From Gammaproteobacteria bacterium (GTDB lineage: Bacteria > Pseudomonadota > Gammaproteobacteria > GCA-001735895): a DNA stretch of 9,946 nt. The notes below the pieces were generated by a model, which searched no databases, was not told the DNA's origin, and worked only from the letters and a program-made list of their open reading frames with translations. The stretch is taken from the NCBI GenBank assembly GCA_024763185.1, contig JANTFY010000066.1, positions 1 to 9,946 of the forward strand, given 5' to 3'. Shown here piece by piece: positions 1 to 7,939 of the stretch. Position 1 is the stretch's first letter. Each line of letters opens with the position of its first letter. The translations under genes were made by a program, and so were the position numbers.

Positions 1-1
1 G

Positions 2-2212
2 GATATCAGGCAATATATCGAGCAACGCAACCGCCTTAAACACGTCAATGGCGTGGAACTGGTGCTGGTTGACGACCAGTCGGAAATCACCCGCAATGCG
101 CTCAACATCATGCAGACCAATGCCATGTTCGGTCTGGGTTTTGTACTGTTGGTAACCTATGTTTTTCTCGGCTGGCGCATCGCATCGATTACCACCATCG
201 GTATTCCCTTTATCCTCACCGGCACTTTCTGGATACTGTTCGCCACCGGCAATACGCTGAATGTCATGGTGCTGCTGGCGGTGGTCATAGCACTGGGCAT
301 GCTGGTTGATGATGCAGTGGTTGTTGCGGAATCGATCTATCACCGTATTTCACTGGGTGAAGAAAAAAAATCTGCCTGCATCAATGCTTTACGCGAAGTG
401 TTCGCACCGGTCACAACCGCGGTACTGACCACCATGGCTGCTTTTCTGCCACTGATGCTGTTACCCGGTATCCTGGGGGAATTTATGCGCGTGATTCCGC
501 TGGTGGTTACGATAGCACTGGCCATCAGCCTGATTGAAGCCTACTGGATGTTGCCCGCGCATATCCTGACCATGTCCTTTGATACGCACCAAACCCCCGA
601 ACAACGTCATGCCTGGCGCGAACGCATGACCCGCGCTATCCGCATCTTTTATACCCGACGTCTGATCAGCGTATTGCGCTATCCCAAAACAGCCCTCTCC
701 GTCAGTGTTCTGTTGTTTGCCCTGGCCGCACTGGTCATGGCCAGCCCCCTGATTAAAAAAGACTTTTTCGCCAGTGACACGTTACGCCTGTTTTACATCA
801 ATATCGAGATGGATCCGACTACGGTGCTGCGCGACACGCATGACAAAGTCCAACAGGTTGAACGGTTGGCACGTGAATTGATCGGCCAGCAGGAATACCG
901 TGAAATGGTCAGCTATGCCGGCATCATGTTTACCGAAACCGAACCGCGTACCGGTAACCACTACGGACAGGTATTAATCGGTCTGAATCCTCGCCTGGCC
1001 GGCATGCGCCGGGTCGAACAAATTATCGAAGATCTGCGTGATCCCATCACTTCGATTCCCGGTGCGGTGAATATTTCTTTCCTGCGGCTCTCCGGTGGCC
1101 CTCCCACCACCAAACCGGTCAGCGTCAAGGTACGTGGCGATGACTATGCCGAGATTACCCGAGCGGCTAATGCCATCAAGGCACATCTGGCCACCCACGA
1201 CAGCATTTCGGATATCAGCGACGATGCCGACCGGGGCTCCAACCAGATCACTTATCGCCTGCGCCATGAACAGGTTCAAAAACTCGGCCTCAGTCCGGCC
1301 ATGCTGGCACGTACCTTACTGATCAGTGTGGATGGTGAAACCCTGACCAGCCTGCAAATCAATGGCGATAAAACCGAAGTCCGTATCAACAGCAACAGGG
1401 ATAAGCTGAAGCGCATTGATGAACTGTTACAGACGGTCGTTTTCAATTCGACAGGCAAAGCGATACCCATGTCGGAACTGCTCAGCGCCCAGTCACAAAC
1501 CAGTATCGGCAATATTCGCCATTACAACTTCAAACGCACCATCACCGTAGAAGCAGACATCGACAAAACGCAAATGGACGAGGTGGCGGCCAATAAAATG
1601 GTCAAGGATTACTGGAAAAGTATCCAGGAAGAATACCCCAACGTCAGCCTGGATTTCTCCGGCATCCTGGATGACATCTTCGAAGCCCTGGGCTCCATGG
1701 TCATGCTGTTATCACTGGGTATCGGCATCATGTACATGATCCTCGGCACCCAGTTTAAAAGTTATTTTCAACCGTTGATGATCCTATTCACCATCCCGCT
1801 CGCTTTTACCGGTGTCGTCATCGGCTTGCTGATTACCCAGTTCGCTGTCAGCCTGTATACGCTCTATGGCATCGCCGCACTGACCGGTATTGCGGTGAAT
1901 TCTGCCATCATGCTGATCTCCACGGCCAATGCCAAGCTGGCCAGTGGTATGTCGCTATTGCATTCAACGATTTATGCCGCACGTCGACGCGTGATTCCCA
2001 TTATCATTACCACCCTGACCACTATTGGCGGTTTGCTGTCTCTGGCCACCGGACTGGGTGGTGAGTCGTTGATCTGGGGACCGGTGGCGAATGCCATCGT
2101 CTGGGGATTGGGATTTTCAGCAACTTTGACGTTATTTATTATTCCAATTTTGTACCGGCTGTTTATGTCACGCAGCCACCTTGGAAATCGTGCGTTAACT
2201 GGCGACCGTTAA
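2..2212 (+). CDS. RND-family efflux transporter permease, C-terminal part (5' end outside window)
   Basis: Inner-membrane proton-driven pump of the RND superfamily, which normally works with a periplasmic adaptor and an outer-membrane channel. The frame is open from base 2, and the 17 codons before the GTG at 53 read as normal periplasmic-domain sequence, so 53 is not the true start. The visible 736 residues are about 70% of the usual length of roughly 1,030. They begin just before TM2 (NAMFGLGFVLLVTYVFLG) and contain TM2-TM6, the second large periplasmic loop and TM7-TM12. The TM4 proton-relay pair is present as GMLVDDAVVV (Asp codons 308-313). The TM10 lysine of AcrB (GLSAKNAI) is replaced by Asn (GIAVNSAIML), as in other RND subfamilies, so substrate cannot be inferred. 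The stop codon overlaps that of convergent iscX. No partner genes are visible. The family call is secure; the substrate is unknown. Confidence 0.93.
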   Translation, partial: DIRQYIEQRNRLKHVNGVELVLVDDQSEITRNALNIMQTNAMFGLGFVLLVTYVFLGWRIASITTIGIPFILTGTFWILFATGNTLNVMVLLAVVIALGMLVDDAVVVAESIYHRISLGEEKKSACINALREVFAPVTTAVLTTMAAFLPLMLLPGILGEFMRVIPLVVTIALAISLIEAYWMLPAHILTMSFDTHQTPEQRHAWRERMTRAIRIFYTRRLISVLRYPKTALSVSVLLFALAALVMASPLIKKDFFASDTLRLFYINIEMDPTTVLRDTHDKVQQVERLARELIGQQEYREMVSYAGIMFTETEPRTGNHYGQVLIGLNPRLAGMRRVEQIIEDLRDPITSIPGAVNISFLRLSGGPPTTKPVSVKVRGDDYAEITRAANAIKAHLATHDSISDISDDADRGSNQITYRLRHEQVQKLGLSPAMLARTLLISVDGETLTSLQINGDKTEVRINSNRDKLKRIDELLQTVVFNSTGKAIPMSELLSAQSQTSIGNIRHYNFKRTITVEADIDKTQMDEVAANKMVKDYWKSIQEEYPNVSLDFSGILDDIFEALGSMVMLLSLGIGIMYMILGTQFKSYFQPLMILFTIPLAFTGVVIGLLITQFAVSLYTLYGIAALTGIAVNSAIMLISTANAKLASGMSLLHSTIYAARRRVIPIIITTLTTIGGLLSLATGLGGESLIWGPVANAIVWGLGFSATLTLFIIPILYRLFMSRSHLGNRALTGDR

Positions 2213-2409
2213 TCATGCTCTTCGATCCACGCCATCTGGATGGCTTCCAGTATCTTTTCATTGGAATGCTGCGGATCATCATCAAAATTTTCAAGCGCAC
2301 ACACCCATTCATGTAAATCGGTAAATCTTACGTATTGGGGGTCTACATCACCGTGTGTCTCTTCCAGTTCTATTGCGATATCCAGTGTATCTGTCCACTT
2401 CAGATTCAT
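2209..2409 (-). CDS. iscX: IscX, Fe-S cluster assembly iron adaptor
   Basis: Small acidic protein of 66 residues, the same length as E. coli IscX. In E. coli it binds IscS and iron and modulates cluster assembly. The sequence matches the family from end to end: LKWTD at the N-terminus, VRFTDLHEW in the middle, and ENFDDDPQHSNEKILEAI near the C-terminus. The start is fixed by a good Shine-Dalgarno sequence (GAGGTG, 5 bases before ATG). In E. coli and many relatives iscX directly follows fdx in the isc operon. Here the GGDEF-EAL gene, in the opposite orientation, lies between them, so iscX must have its own promoter in 2410-2543. Its TAA stop overlaps the TAA stop of the convergent RND gene within the palindrome TTAA. 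Confidence 0.95.
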   Translation of the reverse strand: MNLKWTDTLDIAIELEETHGDVDPQYVRFTDLHEWVCALENFDDDPQHSNEKILEAIQMAWIEEHD

Positions 2410-2543
2410 CTTCTCACCTCAAATTGTGCATAACTCATATAAAACCTGCTTTTTTTTATAATGTAGCCCTGGAAAGCGGGTTAAAGTCGCCAGTTGGACT
2501 ACACTCGAACAATTAACTTTAAATCAAAGCACTCGCCGGTTGC
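2410..2543. promoter_or_regulatory. Divergent intergenic region between iscX and the GGDEF-EAL gene
   Basis: This 134-base AT-rich region must hold promoters for both divergent genes. On the plus strand there is a perfect TATAAT at 2457-2462, but the hexamer 17 bases upstream (CTCATA) is a poor -35. A second plus-strand candidate is TTGGAC at 2494-2499 with TTTAAA at 2518-2523 (spacer 18). For iscX on the minus strand only weak candidates are visible. A run of seven T at 2451-2457 has no GC stem in front of it, so I do not call a terminator. The start region of the GGDEF-EAL gene has no obvious Shine-Dalgarno sequence. I see no IscR-like box here. Confidence 0.35.
2415..2420 (-). promoter_or_regulatory. 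iscX ribosome binding site
   Basis: The minus strand reads GAGGTG followed by AGAAG and then the ATG of iscX. It is one of the two clear Shine-Dalgarno sequences in this window and confirms the 66-residue start. Confidence 0.75.
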
Positions 2544-4838
2544 ATGTTTCTTAAAAAGAATATCTGGTTAATTTTCTATACCCTGGTGTTCCTGGGATTG
2601 ATCTATCTGCTCTTCTCCCTTTCGTCTACCTGGTCAGATATTCAGCATAAAAACAGTGAGCAGTTATCCTACCTCAACCGGGTATTTTCTTCCTCGGTTT
2701 CTTCCACATTTGACCAGCAGGAAATCATGCTGGAATTACTGGGTCAGCAATTATTGAAAAACAATAAGTACCAGCAAAAATCTGATGCCACAGAAATCCT
2801 CAACAAACTGATGCGTCACAATCAGTCAATCATTGGATCCGCCCTGTCTGACGTTGATGGTAATCTCATCGCATCCAGTTCAAATATTGACTTGAACAAA
2901 ATGCCTAACCTGAAGCACAGCGAAAATACCCGCGCAACCTTTCTCAAATCGCTGCAAAATGAAAACATGGTATTGGGTAGAACCTATTTTTTATCTGCTA
3001 TCAATAATTGGGTGATACCTTTACGCAAAGCCATACGCGACAGCCAGGAACGCATAACCGGGGTGATGATAGCCGGTATAAAACCCAATGAGTTGCTACC
3101 CCGATTATATAATTTGAGTAGCGACGAGATGGCCAGCCAATACCGTGGCATGCTGATACATGACGAGAGTTTTCGTTATGCCTATGTCAGCGGTGTAAGC
3201 CATACTGACATGATAAAAGAGATCGTAAATACCCCTGTTTCATCTTCGCTCATCGATGACCATAATCGGTCGCTATCTGAACAACTCGGTATCTCCATGC
3301 AGGATTTAAAAAACGGATTAAGTTCTGCTGAATATTTTGCCCCGAGCTTAAACCAGGAAGTTAACCTGTTTTCAATATTGTATATACCCAAATACCAGCT
3401 CTGGTCACTAACGCTTTTACCCAAAAATCATCTTTTACAACAACTTAAATCCACCGCGATCTCCAATATCCTGTCATTTATAGCCATCTTCATCGTTCTG
3501 TATTTTTTGTTCCGTCATATCGATAATGTGGAACAAATCCAGCGCCAACTATTGCGGGATCAGGCCAATCACGACTTCTTAACCCACCTGAAAAACCGGC
3601 TCTATCTTAAAAATATTGAGCCGGAGTGGATTCACGACAAGGCCGCTCCCTTCAGTGTTTTTTTTATCGACCTGGATAATTTCAAAGCCATCAATGACAG
3701 TTATGGACATACCTTTGGTGACGCCATTTTAAAACAGGTAGCCAACCGGCTTAGATTACAACTTCCCGACCAGGCTCTCACCTGCCGCCAGGGCGGGGAT
3801 GAATTCATTGTACTGTGCCACAATACGGAACTGGAGAGCCTGCAACAGATTGCGCTCGATATACTCGACAAACTGGCAAAACCGTATCATGTGGATCAGT
3901 ATCAGTTTTCCATTGGCGCCAGCATAGGCATTTGCCGTTATCCCGATGACGGGGTTTCATTTGACATACTGTTCAGCGCGGCCGATAGCGCCATGTACCA
4001 GGCCAAAAACAAAAAGAATAATTATTTTATTTTCACCAGTGAATTACGCGAACAAACAATAAAAACAGCCCAGCTTGAACAGGCATTACAAAATGCACTG
4101 CAGAAACATGAGTTCCATATGGTTTACCAGCCCCAAATCAGCAAAAAAGGCTTCTTGTATGGTGTTGAAGCTTTGGTGCGCTGGGACAATAGCGATCATG
4201 GCAACATTCCCCCGTTTACCTTCATACCGATCGCTGAAAGCAGCGGTTTAATCATTGAATTGGGGCACTTTATTATTAACCAGTCCATCAGGGACATCTC
4301 TGAAATGTGCCAGGCCAATGATAATCTTGAAATTCAGCTCTCTATCAATATATCCGTACGCCAATTTCTGGAAGATAGATTCATTGATCATTTAAGCGAG
4401 GCTTTATCGACCTATCAGTTTCCATCCAGGCAGCTGACACTGGAAATTACGGAAAGTATTTTTATTGAGGATTTCGAATACATGGAACCCTTGTTCGCAA
4501 AGATCAGGGCATTGGGCATTAATTTATCGCTTGATGATTTCGGGACCGGTTATTCTTCTCTGAGCATGTTAAAAAGGCTACCCATTGATGAACTTAAAAT
4601 AGATAAAAGTTTTATTGACCAGGTCACGCACAACCTTCATGACAAGGCCCTGGTGCTGAATATCATGGATATCGCCCAGAACCTGGGATTAAGGGTGGTC
4701 GCCGAGGGTATCGAAACGGGTGAACAGAAATCGATACTAAAAGAATATAACTGCGATATTCAACAGGGCTATTTTTATTCCAGGCCGCTAAAATATCATG
4801 ACCTGGTAGACTATTGTGCCCGTTATAATTCCGCCTAG
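2544..4838 (+). CDS. Membrane-anchored GGDEF-EAL cyclic-di-GMP signalling protein with extracytoplasmic sensor
   Basis: Predicted to make and/or degrade cyclic-di-GMP in response to an external signal. Domains in order across 764 residues: TM1 (about 7-25); a periplasmic region of about 275 residues resembling double-Cache/PDC sensors (alpha-helical start, then a motif near 100-110 reading SDVDGNLIAS); TM2 (about 304-325); a GGDEF domain (about 340-498) with GGDEF intact at 417-421 in the context RQGGDEF; and an EAL domain (about 510-757). EAL residues are all present: EALVRW (542-547), NISVRQF (602-608), LEITES (633-638), LDDFGTGYSSL (663-673), K688 in LKIDKSF, AEGIE (720-724) and QGYFYSRPL. 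Both catalytic halves therefore look intact. No RxxD inhibitory site stands at the usual spacing before GGDEF. It sits on the opposite strand between fdx and iscX, is more AT-rich than its neighbours, and its TAG stop overlaps the fdx stop. The start lacks a clear ribosome site but places TM1 correctly. Confidence 0.92.
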   Translation: MFLKKNIWLIFYTLVFLGLIYLLFSLSSTWSDIQHKNSEQLSYLNRVFSSSVSSTFDQQEIMLELLGQQLLKNNKYQQKSDATEILNKLMRHNQSIIGSALSDVDGNLIASSSNIDLNKMPNLKHSENTRATFLKSLQNENMVLGRTYFLSAINNWVIPLRKAIRDSQERITGVMIAGIKPNELLPRLYNLSSDEMASQYRGMLIHDESFRYAYVSGVSHTDMIKEIVNTPVSSSLIDDHNRSLSEQLGISMQDLKNGLSSAEYFAPSLNQEVNLFSILYIPKYQLWSLTLLPKNHLLQQLKSTAISNILSFIAIFIVLYFLFRHIDNVEQIQRQLLRDQANHDFLTHLKNRLYLKNIEPEWIHDKAAPFSVFFIDLDNFKAINDSYGHTFGDAILKQVANRLRLQLPDQALTCRQGGDEFIVLCHNTELESLQQIALDILDKLAKPYHVDQYQFSIGASIGICRYPDDGVSFDILFSAADSAMYQAKNKKNNYFIFTSELREQTIKTAQLEQALQNALQKHEFHMVYQPQISKKGFLYGVEALVRWDNSDHGNIPPFTFIPIAESSGLIIELGHFIINQSIRDISEMCQANDNLEIQLSINISVRQFLEDRFIDHLSEALSTYQFPSRQLTLEITESIFIEDFEYMEPLFAKIRALGINLSLDDFGTGYSSLSMLKRLPIDELKIDKSFIDQVTHNLHDKALVLNIMDIAQNLGLRVVAEGIETGEQKSILKEYNCDIQQGYFYSRPLKYHDLVDYCARYNSA

Positions 4839-5173
4839 TGGTTCTCTGATACCATGTTGATGGTGTACTTGGGGATTTCGACCACCAGGTCTTCATCGGC
4901 GACCCGCGCCTGGCAACTCAAACGAGAATCCGGCTCCAGCCCCCAGGCTTTGTCCAGGTAGTCATCCTCGTTTTCGTCGGACTCTTCGAGCGAATCAAAA
5001 CCTTCCCGCACATATACATGACAAGTGGTACAGGCACAGGATTTTTCGCAGGCATGTTCGATTTCGATACCGCCCTGTAATAAAGCATCACAGATACTGG
5101 TCCCTTTTTCTGCTTCTAAAACAGATCCTTCAGGGCAAATTTCTTCATGGGGGAGCACAATTATCTTGGGCAT
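4835..5173 (-). CDS. fdx: ISC-type [2Fe-2S] ferredoxin
   Basis: Adrenodoxin-type ferredoxin of 112 residues that supplies electrons during cluster assembly. Cluster ligands are visible as C42, C48 and C51 in HACEKSCACTTC and C87 in RLSCQAR, at the same positions as in E. coli Fdx. Further family marks are the N-terminal PKIIVLPHE, REGFDSLEES, and the conserved end EIPKYTIN. Its ATG overlaps the TAA of hscA by one base (TAATG), so translation is probably coupled to hscA. It is the last gene of the main isc transcript here. Its TAG stop shares the palindrome CTAG with the stop of the convergent GGDEF-EAL gene, and no terminator hairpin is visible after it. Confidence 0.97.
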   Translation of the reverse strand: MPKIIVLPHEEICPEGSVLEAEKGTSICDALLQGGIEIEHACEKSCACTTCHVYVREGFDSLEESDENEDDYLDKAWGLEPDSRLSCQARVADEDLVVEIPKYTINMVSENH

Positions 5174-7044
5174 TACACATCTACCTGGTCAATATTTTTA
5201 CCGGAGAGTACTTTCTGTACACTTTCATTCATTCGTCTCGCGACGTATTCTTCACTACTGTTCTCTAGATCCTTAATGGCTTTTTTGAGTTCCTCAGTAG
5301 TGGACTTTTCAATCATTTCTTCAAGCTGATTCCTGGCGGACACTATCTGCGCATATTCATCCTCATTGAGCAAATCATGACCGTCCTGCGAAAGGGCGGA
5401 ATCGACCGCTTCGATAACCCGCTTGGCCTCTACCTTCTGTTCGGCCAGCATGCGTGCATCGATGTCTTCTTTAGCATGGCTCATGGAGTCACGTAACATG
5501 GTTTCAATTTCATTATCAGTCAAACCGTAAGAAGGTTTGATGGTGATGTCGGCTTTGACACCACTGCTTTCTTCTTCGGCGGTTACCGACATCAGGCCAT
5601 CGGCATCCACCTGGTAGGTTACCTTGATGCGTGCAGCACCGGCCGTCATCGGAGGAATACCACGCAGTTCAAAATGGGCCAGGGAGCGGCAGTCGGAAAC
5701 CAACTCCCTTTCCCCCTGCACGACGTGTATCGCCATTGCCGTCTGGCCATCCTTGAAGGTGGTGAACTCCTGTGCACGCGCAACCGGTATCGGTGTGTTG
5801 CGGGCAATGATTTTTTCGCTTAATCCGCCCATGGTTTCAATACACAGGGACAGCGGCAAAACATCCAGCAGCAACATATCCTGTTCGGGTTTATTGCCTG
5901 CCAGTACATCGGCCTGCAGTGCGGCCCCGATAGCGACCACCCGGTCAGGATCAAGATCGGTCAACGGCTTGCAGCCGAAGAACTCACCCACCTTTTCTAT
6001 CACCAAGGGCACCCGAGTGGAGCCACCGACCATGACGACGTTGGTGATATCCTTTTTATCCAGTTTGGCATCGCGTAAAACCCGGCGACAGGACATCAGG
6101 GTCTTTTTTACCAGGTCTGCGATCAGTTCATCAAATGTAGCCCGTTCAAGAATCAGGGATACCTTGAGCTGTTCATGATCAATCTCGATATGCGCCTGAC
6201 TGTCATGTGTCAGTTCTTCTTTGGCTTTGCGTGAGGCAATCAATATCTGGCGCAACAGTATGGAATCAATATCGCCCAGGCCGGCCTGCTGCATGATCCA
6301 CTCGCCAATGGCATGGTCCATATCATCACCACCCAGTGAGCTGTTACCGCCGGTGGCCAGCACTTCAAAAACGCCCTTATTCAAGCGCAGAATGGAGATA
6401 TCAAAGGTACCGCCGCCAAGGTCGTAAATGGCAATAACACCGTCTGAATTCTGGTCCAGCCCATAGGCCACGGCCGCTGCAGTCGGCTCATTCAACAAAC
6501 GGTACACATTCAGGCCGGCCAGCCTGGCAGCATCGCGCGTTGCCTGTCGTTGGGCGTCATCAAAATACGCCGGCACGGTAATCACCACGCCGGACAATTC
6601 ATCGCCCAAGGTCTGCTCAGCACGATGCGCGAGGGTTTTTAAAATTTCGGCGGACACCTCGATGGCGCTGACATGTTTCTGGCGCGTTTTAATACGCGGT
6701 ACATGGGAATCAGCGGAGGCTTTAAAATCGAATGGCAACGCGTTGCCCAGGCTGCTCAGATCTTCAATGCCCCGACCCATGATGCGCTTGACGGAAGACA
6801 GTGTATTTAAGGGATCAGCAGCCTGTAGTTCGTGCGCCGTATGGCCCACCAGGATATCCTCTTCGGCATAATGCACCACCGATGGCAACAGGTGATTGCC
6901 GTGTTCATCCGGCAGGGTTTCAACCTGTCCACTGCGTTTAATGGCAACCAGCGAATTGGTCGTGCCCAGGTCTATACCGGCCGCATAATTACGTTGATGG
7001 GGCGCCGTGGTCTGACCCGGCTCAGAGATTTGCAGGAGTGCCAT
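5173..7044 (-). CDS. hscA: HscA, Hsp70-class chaperone for Fe-S assembly
   Basis: Specialised DnaK homologue that with HscB binds the scaffold IscU through its LPPVK motif and drives cluster release using ATP. It has 623 residues against 616 in E. coli. The N-terminus MALLQISEPGQ and the early PHQR are HscA-type and place the start firmly. Nucleotide-binding motifs are GIDLGTTNS (23-31), ITVPAYFDDAQRQATRDAA (about 154-172), LLNEPTAAAVAYG and the phosphate-2 motif YDLGGGTFD (about 207-215). The substrate-binding domain (about 390-510) contains LLLDVLPLSL and a helical lid follows. The gene starts 3 bases after hscB stops, with no strong ribosome site, so coupling is likely. Nothing looks degenerate, although its standard client gene iscU is missing from the operon. 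Confidence 0.97.
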   Translation of the reverse strand: MALLQISEPGQTTAPHQRNYAAGIDLGTTNSLVAIKRSGQVETLPDEHGNHLLPSVVHYAEEDILVGHTAHELQAADPLNTLSSVKRIMGRGIEDLSSLGNALPFDFKASADSHVPRIKTRQKHVSAIEVSAEILKTLAHRAEQTLGDELSGVVITVPAYFDDAQRQATRDAARLAGLNVYRLLNEPTAAAVAYGLDQNSDGVIAIYDLGGGTFDISILRLNKGVFEVLATGGNSSLGGDDMDHAIGEWIMQQAGLGDIDSILLRQILIASRKAKEELTHDSQAHIEIDHEQLKVSLILERATFDELIADLVKKTLMSCRRVLRDAKLDKKDITNVVMVGGSTRVPLVIEKVGEFFGCKPLTDLDPDRVVAIGAALQADVLAGNKPEQDMLLLDVLPLSLCIETMGGLSEKIIARNTPIPVARAQEFTTFKDGQTAMAIHVVQGERELVSDCRSLAHFELRGIPPMTAGAARIKVTYQVDADGLMSVTAEEESSGVKADITIKPSYGLTDNEIETMLRDSMSHAKEDIDARMLAEQKVEAKRVIEAVDSALSQDGHDLLNEDEYAQIVSARNQLEEMIEKSTTEELKKAIKDLENSSEEYVARRMNESVQKVLSGKNIDQVDV

Positions 7045-7047
7045 GAT

Positions 7048-7590
7048 TTAATTGATGTCGTCTTCCAGCTCAAGCTGGTATTCGTCAATCTGTTCGAGAA
7101 TACGCTGAACAAATTGCATTTTTTTACTGACCTGGCGTGCGTCTTCCATGTAGCCCTGCTGATAGAAGGCTTCGAAATCGGCTGAATATTCTTTCGATCG
7201 CTGGTCCAGCTTGTTGGTGATATGGTCACAACAACGCATCGGATCACTGCAACTGCGACACTGGTCCATCTCTTCACGCAATTCTATCTGTTCCATCAAA
7301 AACGCCGTATCGCCGGTCGTTTCATGATCATCGTTTAAATGCAGCCCGCCGACCTCAAGCATATAGCGTGCTCGTTTGACCGGATCCTTGAGAATCTCGT
7401 AGGCTTCATTGATCCATGCAGCTTTTTGCACGGCCAGTCGTTTTTCCTGGTCGGTCCCATTCACAAAGCGGTCGGGGTGAAAGGCCGATTGCAGTTTCTG
7501 ATGGTTGTCATGCATCAGGTCTTCATCGATCTGGAAATCGACAGGCAAACCGAACAGTTCAAAATAATTTTGCTGTAAATCAACTTGCAT
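7048..7590 (-). CDS. hscB: HscB (Hsc20) J-domain co-chaperone with unusual cysteine cluster
   Basis: J-domain protein that recruits IscU to HscA and stimulates HscA ATPase. It has 180 residues against 171 in E. coli. The N-terminal J-domain has NYFELFGLP and the HPD motif at 38-40 (SAFHPDRF). The C-terminal IscU-binding three-helix domain starts around TAFLMEQIELREEMD (95-109), where the residues that contact IscU in E. coli (Leu, Met and Glu of FLMEQxELREE) are kept. Immediately after it comes CRSCSDPMRCC (C111, C114, C120, C121), a CX2CX5CC pattern that E. coli HscB lacks; there the sequence is acidic and helical. I checked this in the nucleotide sequence at 7228-7260. The gene starts 12 bases after the iscA stop with only a weak ribosome site. 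Confidence 0.95.
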   Translation of the reverse strand: MQVDLQQNYFELFGLPVDFQIDEDLMHDNHQKLQSAFHPDRFVNGTDQEKRLAVQKAAWINEAYEILKDPVKRARYMLEVGGLHLNDDHETTGDTAFLMEQIELREEMDQCRSCSDPMRCCDHITNKLDQRSKEYSADFEAFYQQGYMEDARQVSKKMQFVQRILEQIDEYQLELEDDIN

Positions 7591-7602
7591 GGCAGACAGG
7601 CG

Positions 7603-7926
7603 TTAAACCGTGAAACTCTCGCCGCATCCGCACTCATCCTTGGCATTGGGATTGGTAAACTTGAAACCTTCATTGAGGCCTTCCTTGGTAAAATCGACTT
7701 CGGTGCCGTCCAAGTAAACCAGGCTTTTGGGATCAATGATGACCTTGACACCCTGGCTTTCAAACACCTTGTCACCTTCTTCGACCTCATCAACAAACTC
7801 CAGCACGTAAGCCATGCCTGAACAACCGGTGGTTTTAATACCAATGCGCAGGCCGATACCCTTGCCACGGTTTTGCAAAAAGCTTTTGACGCGGTCTGCG
7901 GCCACATCAGTTAATTGAATAGACAT
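7603..7926 (-). CDS. iscA: IscA, A-type Fe-S carrier
   Basis: A-type carrier of 107 residues, the E. coli IscA length, that binds iron or a cluster and passes it to target proteins. The three ligand cysteines are present: C35 in KTTGCSGMAY and C99/C101 in DECGCGESF. The start is set by AGAGGT seven bases before ATG. The gene directly follows the desulfurase gene with a 13-base gap. In the standard operon iscU lies between these two genes, and here there is no room for it. The sequence reads more like IscA than ErpA or SufA, which I judge from operon position and overall pattern. With IscU absent, IscA is the only cluster-binding assembly factor other than Fdx visible in this locus. Confidence 0.95.
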   Translation of the reverse strand: MSIQLTDVAADRVKSFLQNRGKGIGLRIGIKTTGCSGMAYVLEFVDEVEEGDKVFESQGVKVIIDPKSLVYLDGTEVDFTKEGLNEGFKFTNPNAKDECGCGESFTV

Positions 7927-7933
7927 AATCGTT

Positions 7934-7939
7934 ACCTCT
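7934..7939 (-). promoter_or_regulatory. iscA ribosome binding site
   Basis: The minus strand reads AGAGGT, seven bases before the iscA ATG, and starts directly after the TAA of the desulfurase gene. The clean stop-SD-start junction argues against a remnant of iscU or a misassembly between iscS and iscA. Confidence 0.75.

Noticed and set aside
53..55. GTG at 53 as the start of the RND transporter
   Set aside because: The same frame is open to base 2 and reads as normal RND periplasmic sequence, and RND proteins need about 300 more N-terminal residues. The gene is cut by the window edge.
1885..1925. Loss of the TM10 lysine in the RND pump as a sign of inactivation
   Set aside because: Asn at this position is common in other RND subfamilies, and the TM4 Asp pair is intact.
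2440..2462. T-rich run after iscX/GGDEF starts as a terminator
   Set aside because: No GC-rich stem precedes the T run on either strand, and it lies upstream of both genes.
5624..6178. 184-codon open frame on the plus strand opposite hscA
   Set aside because: It lies wholly inside a strongly conserved hscA frame, has no recognisable domain and no ribosome site; it is a shadow frame.
6972..7277. Overlapping minus-strand frame across the hscB-hscA junction
   Set aside because: It is out of frame with two conserved genes and has no family resemblance.
7927..7939. Frameshifted or degenerate iscU remnant between the desulfurase gene and iscA
   Set aside because: Only 13 bases separate the genes and they form a normal ribosome site; there is no room for a remnant.
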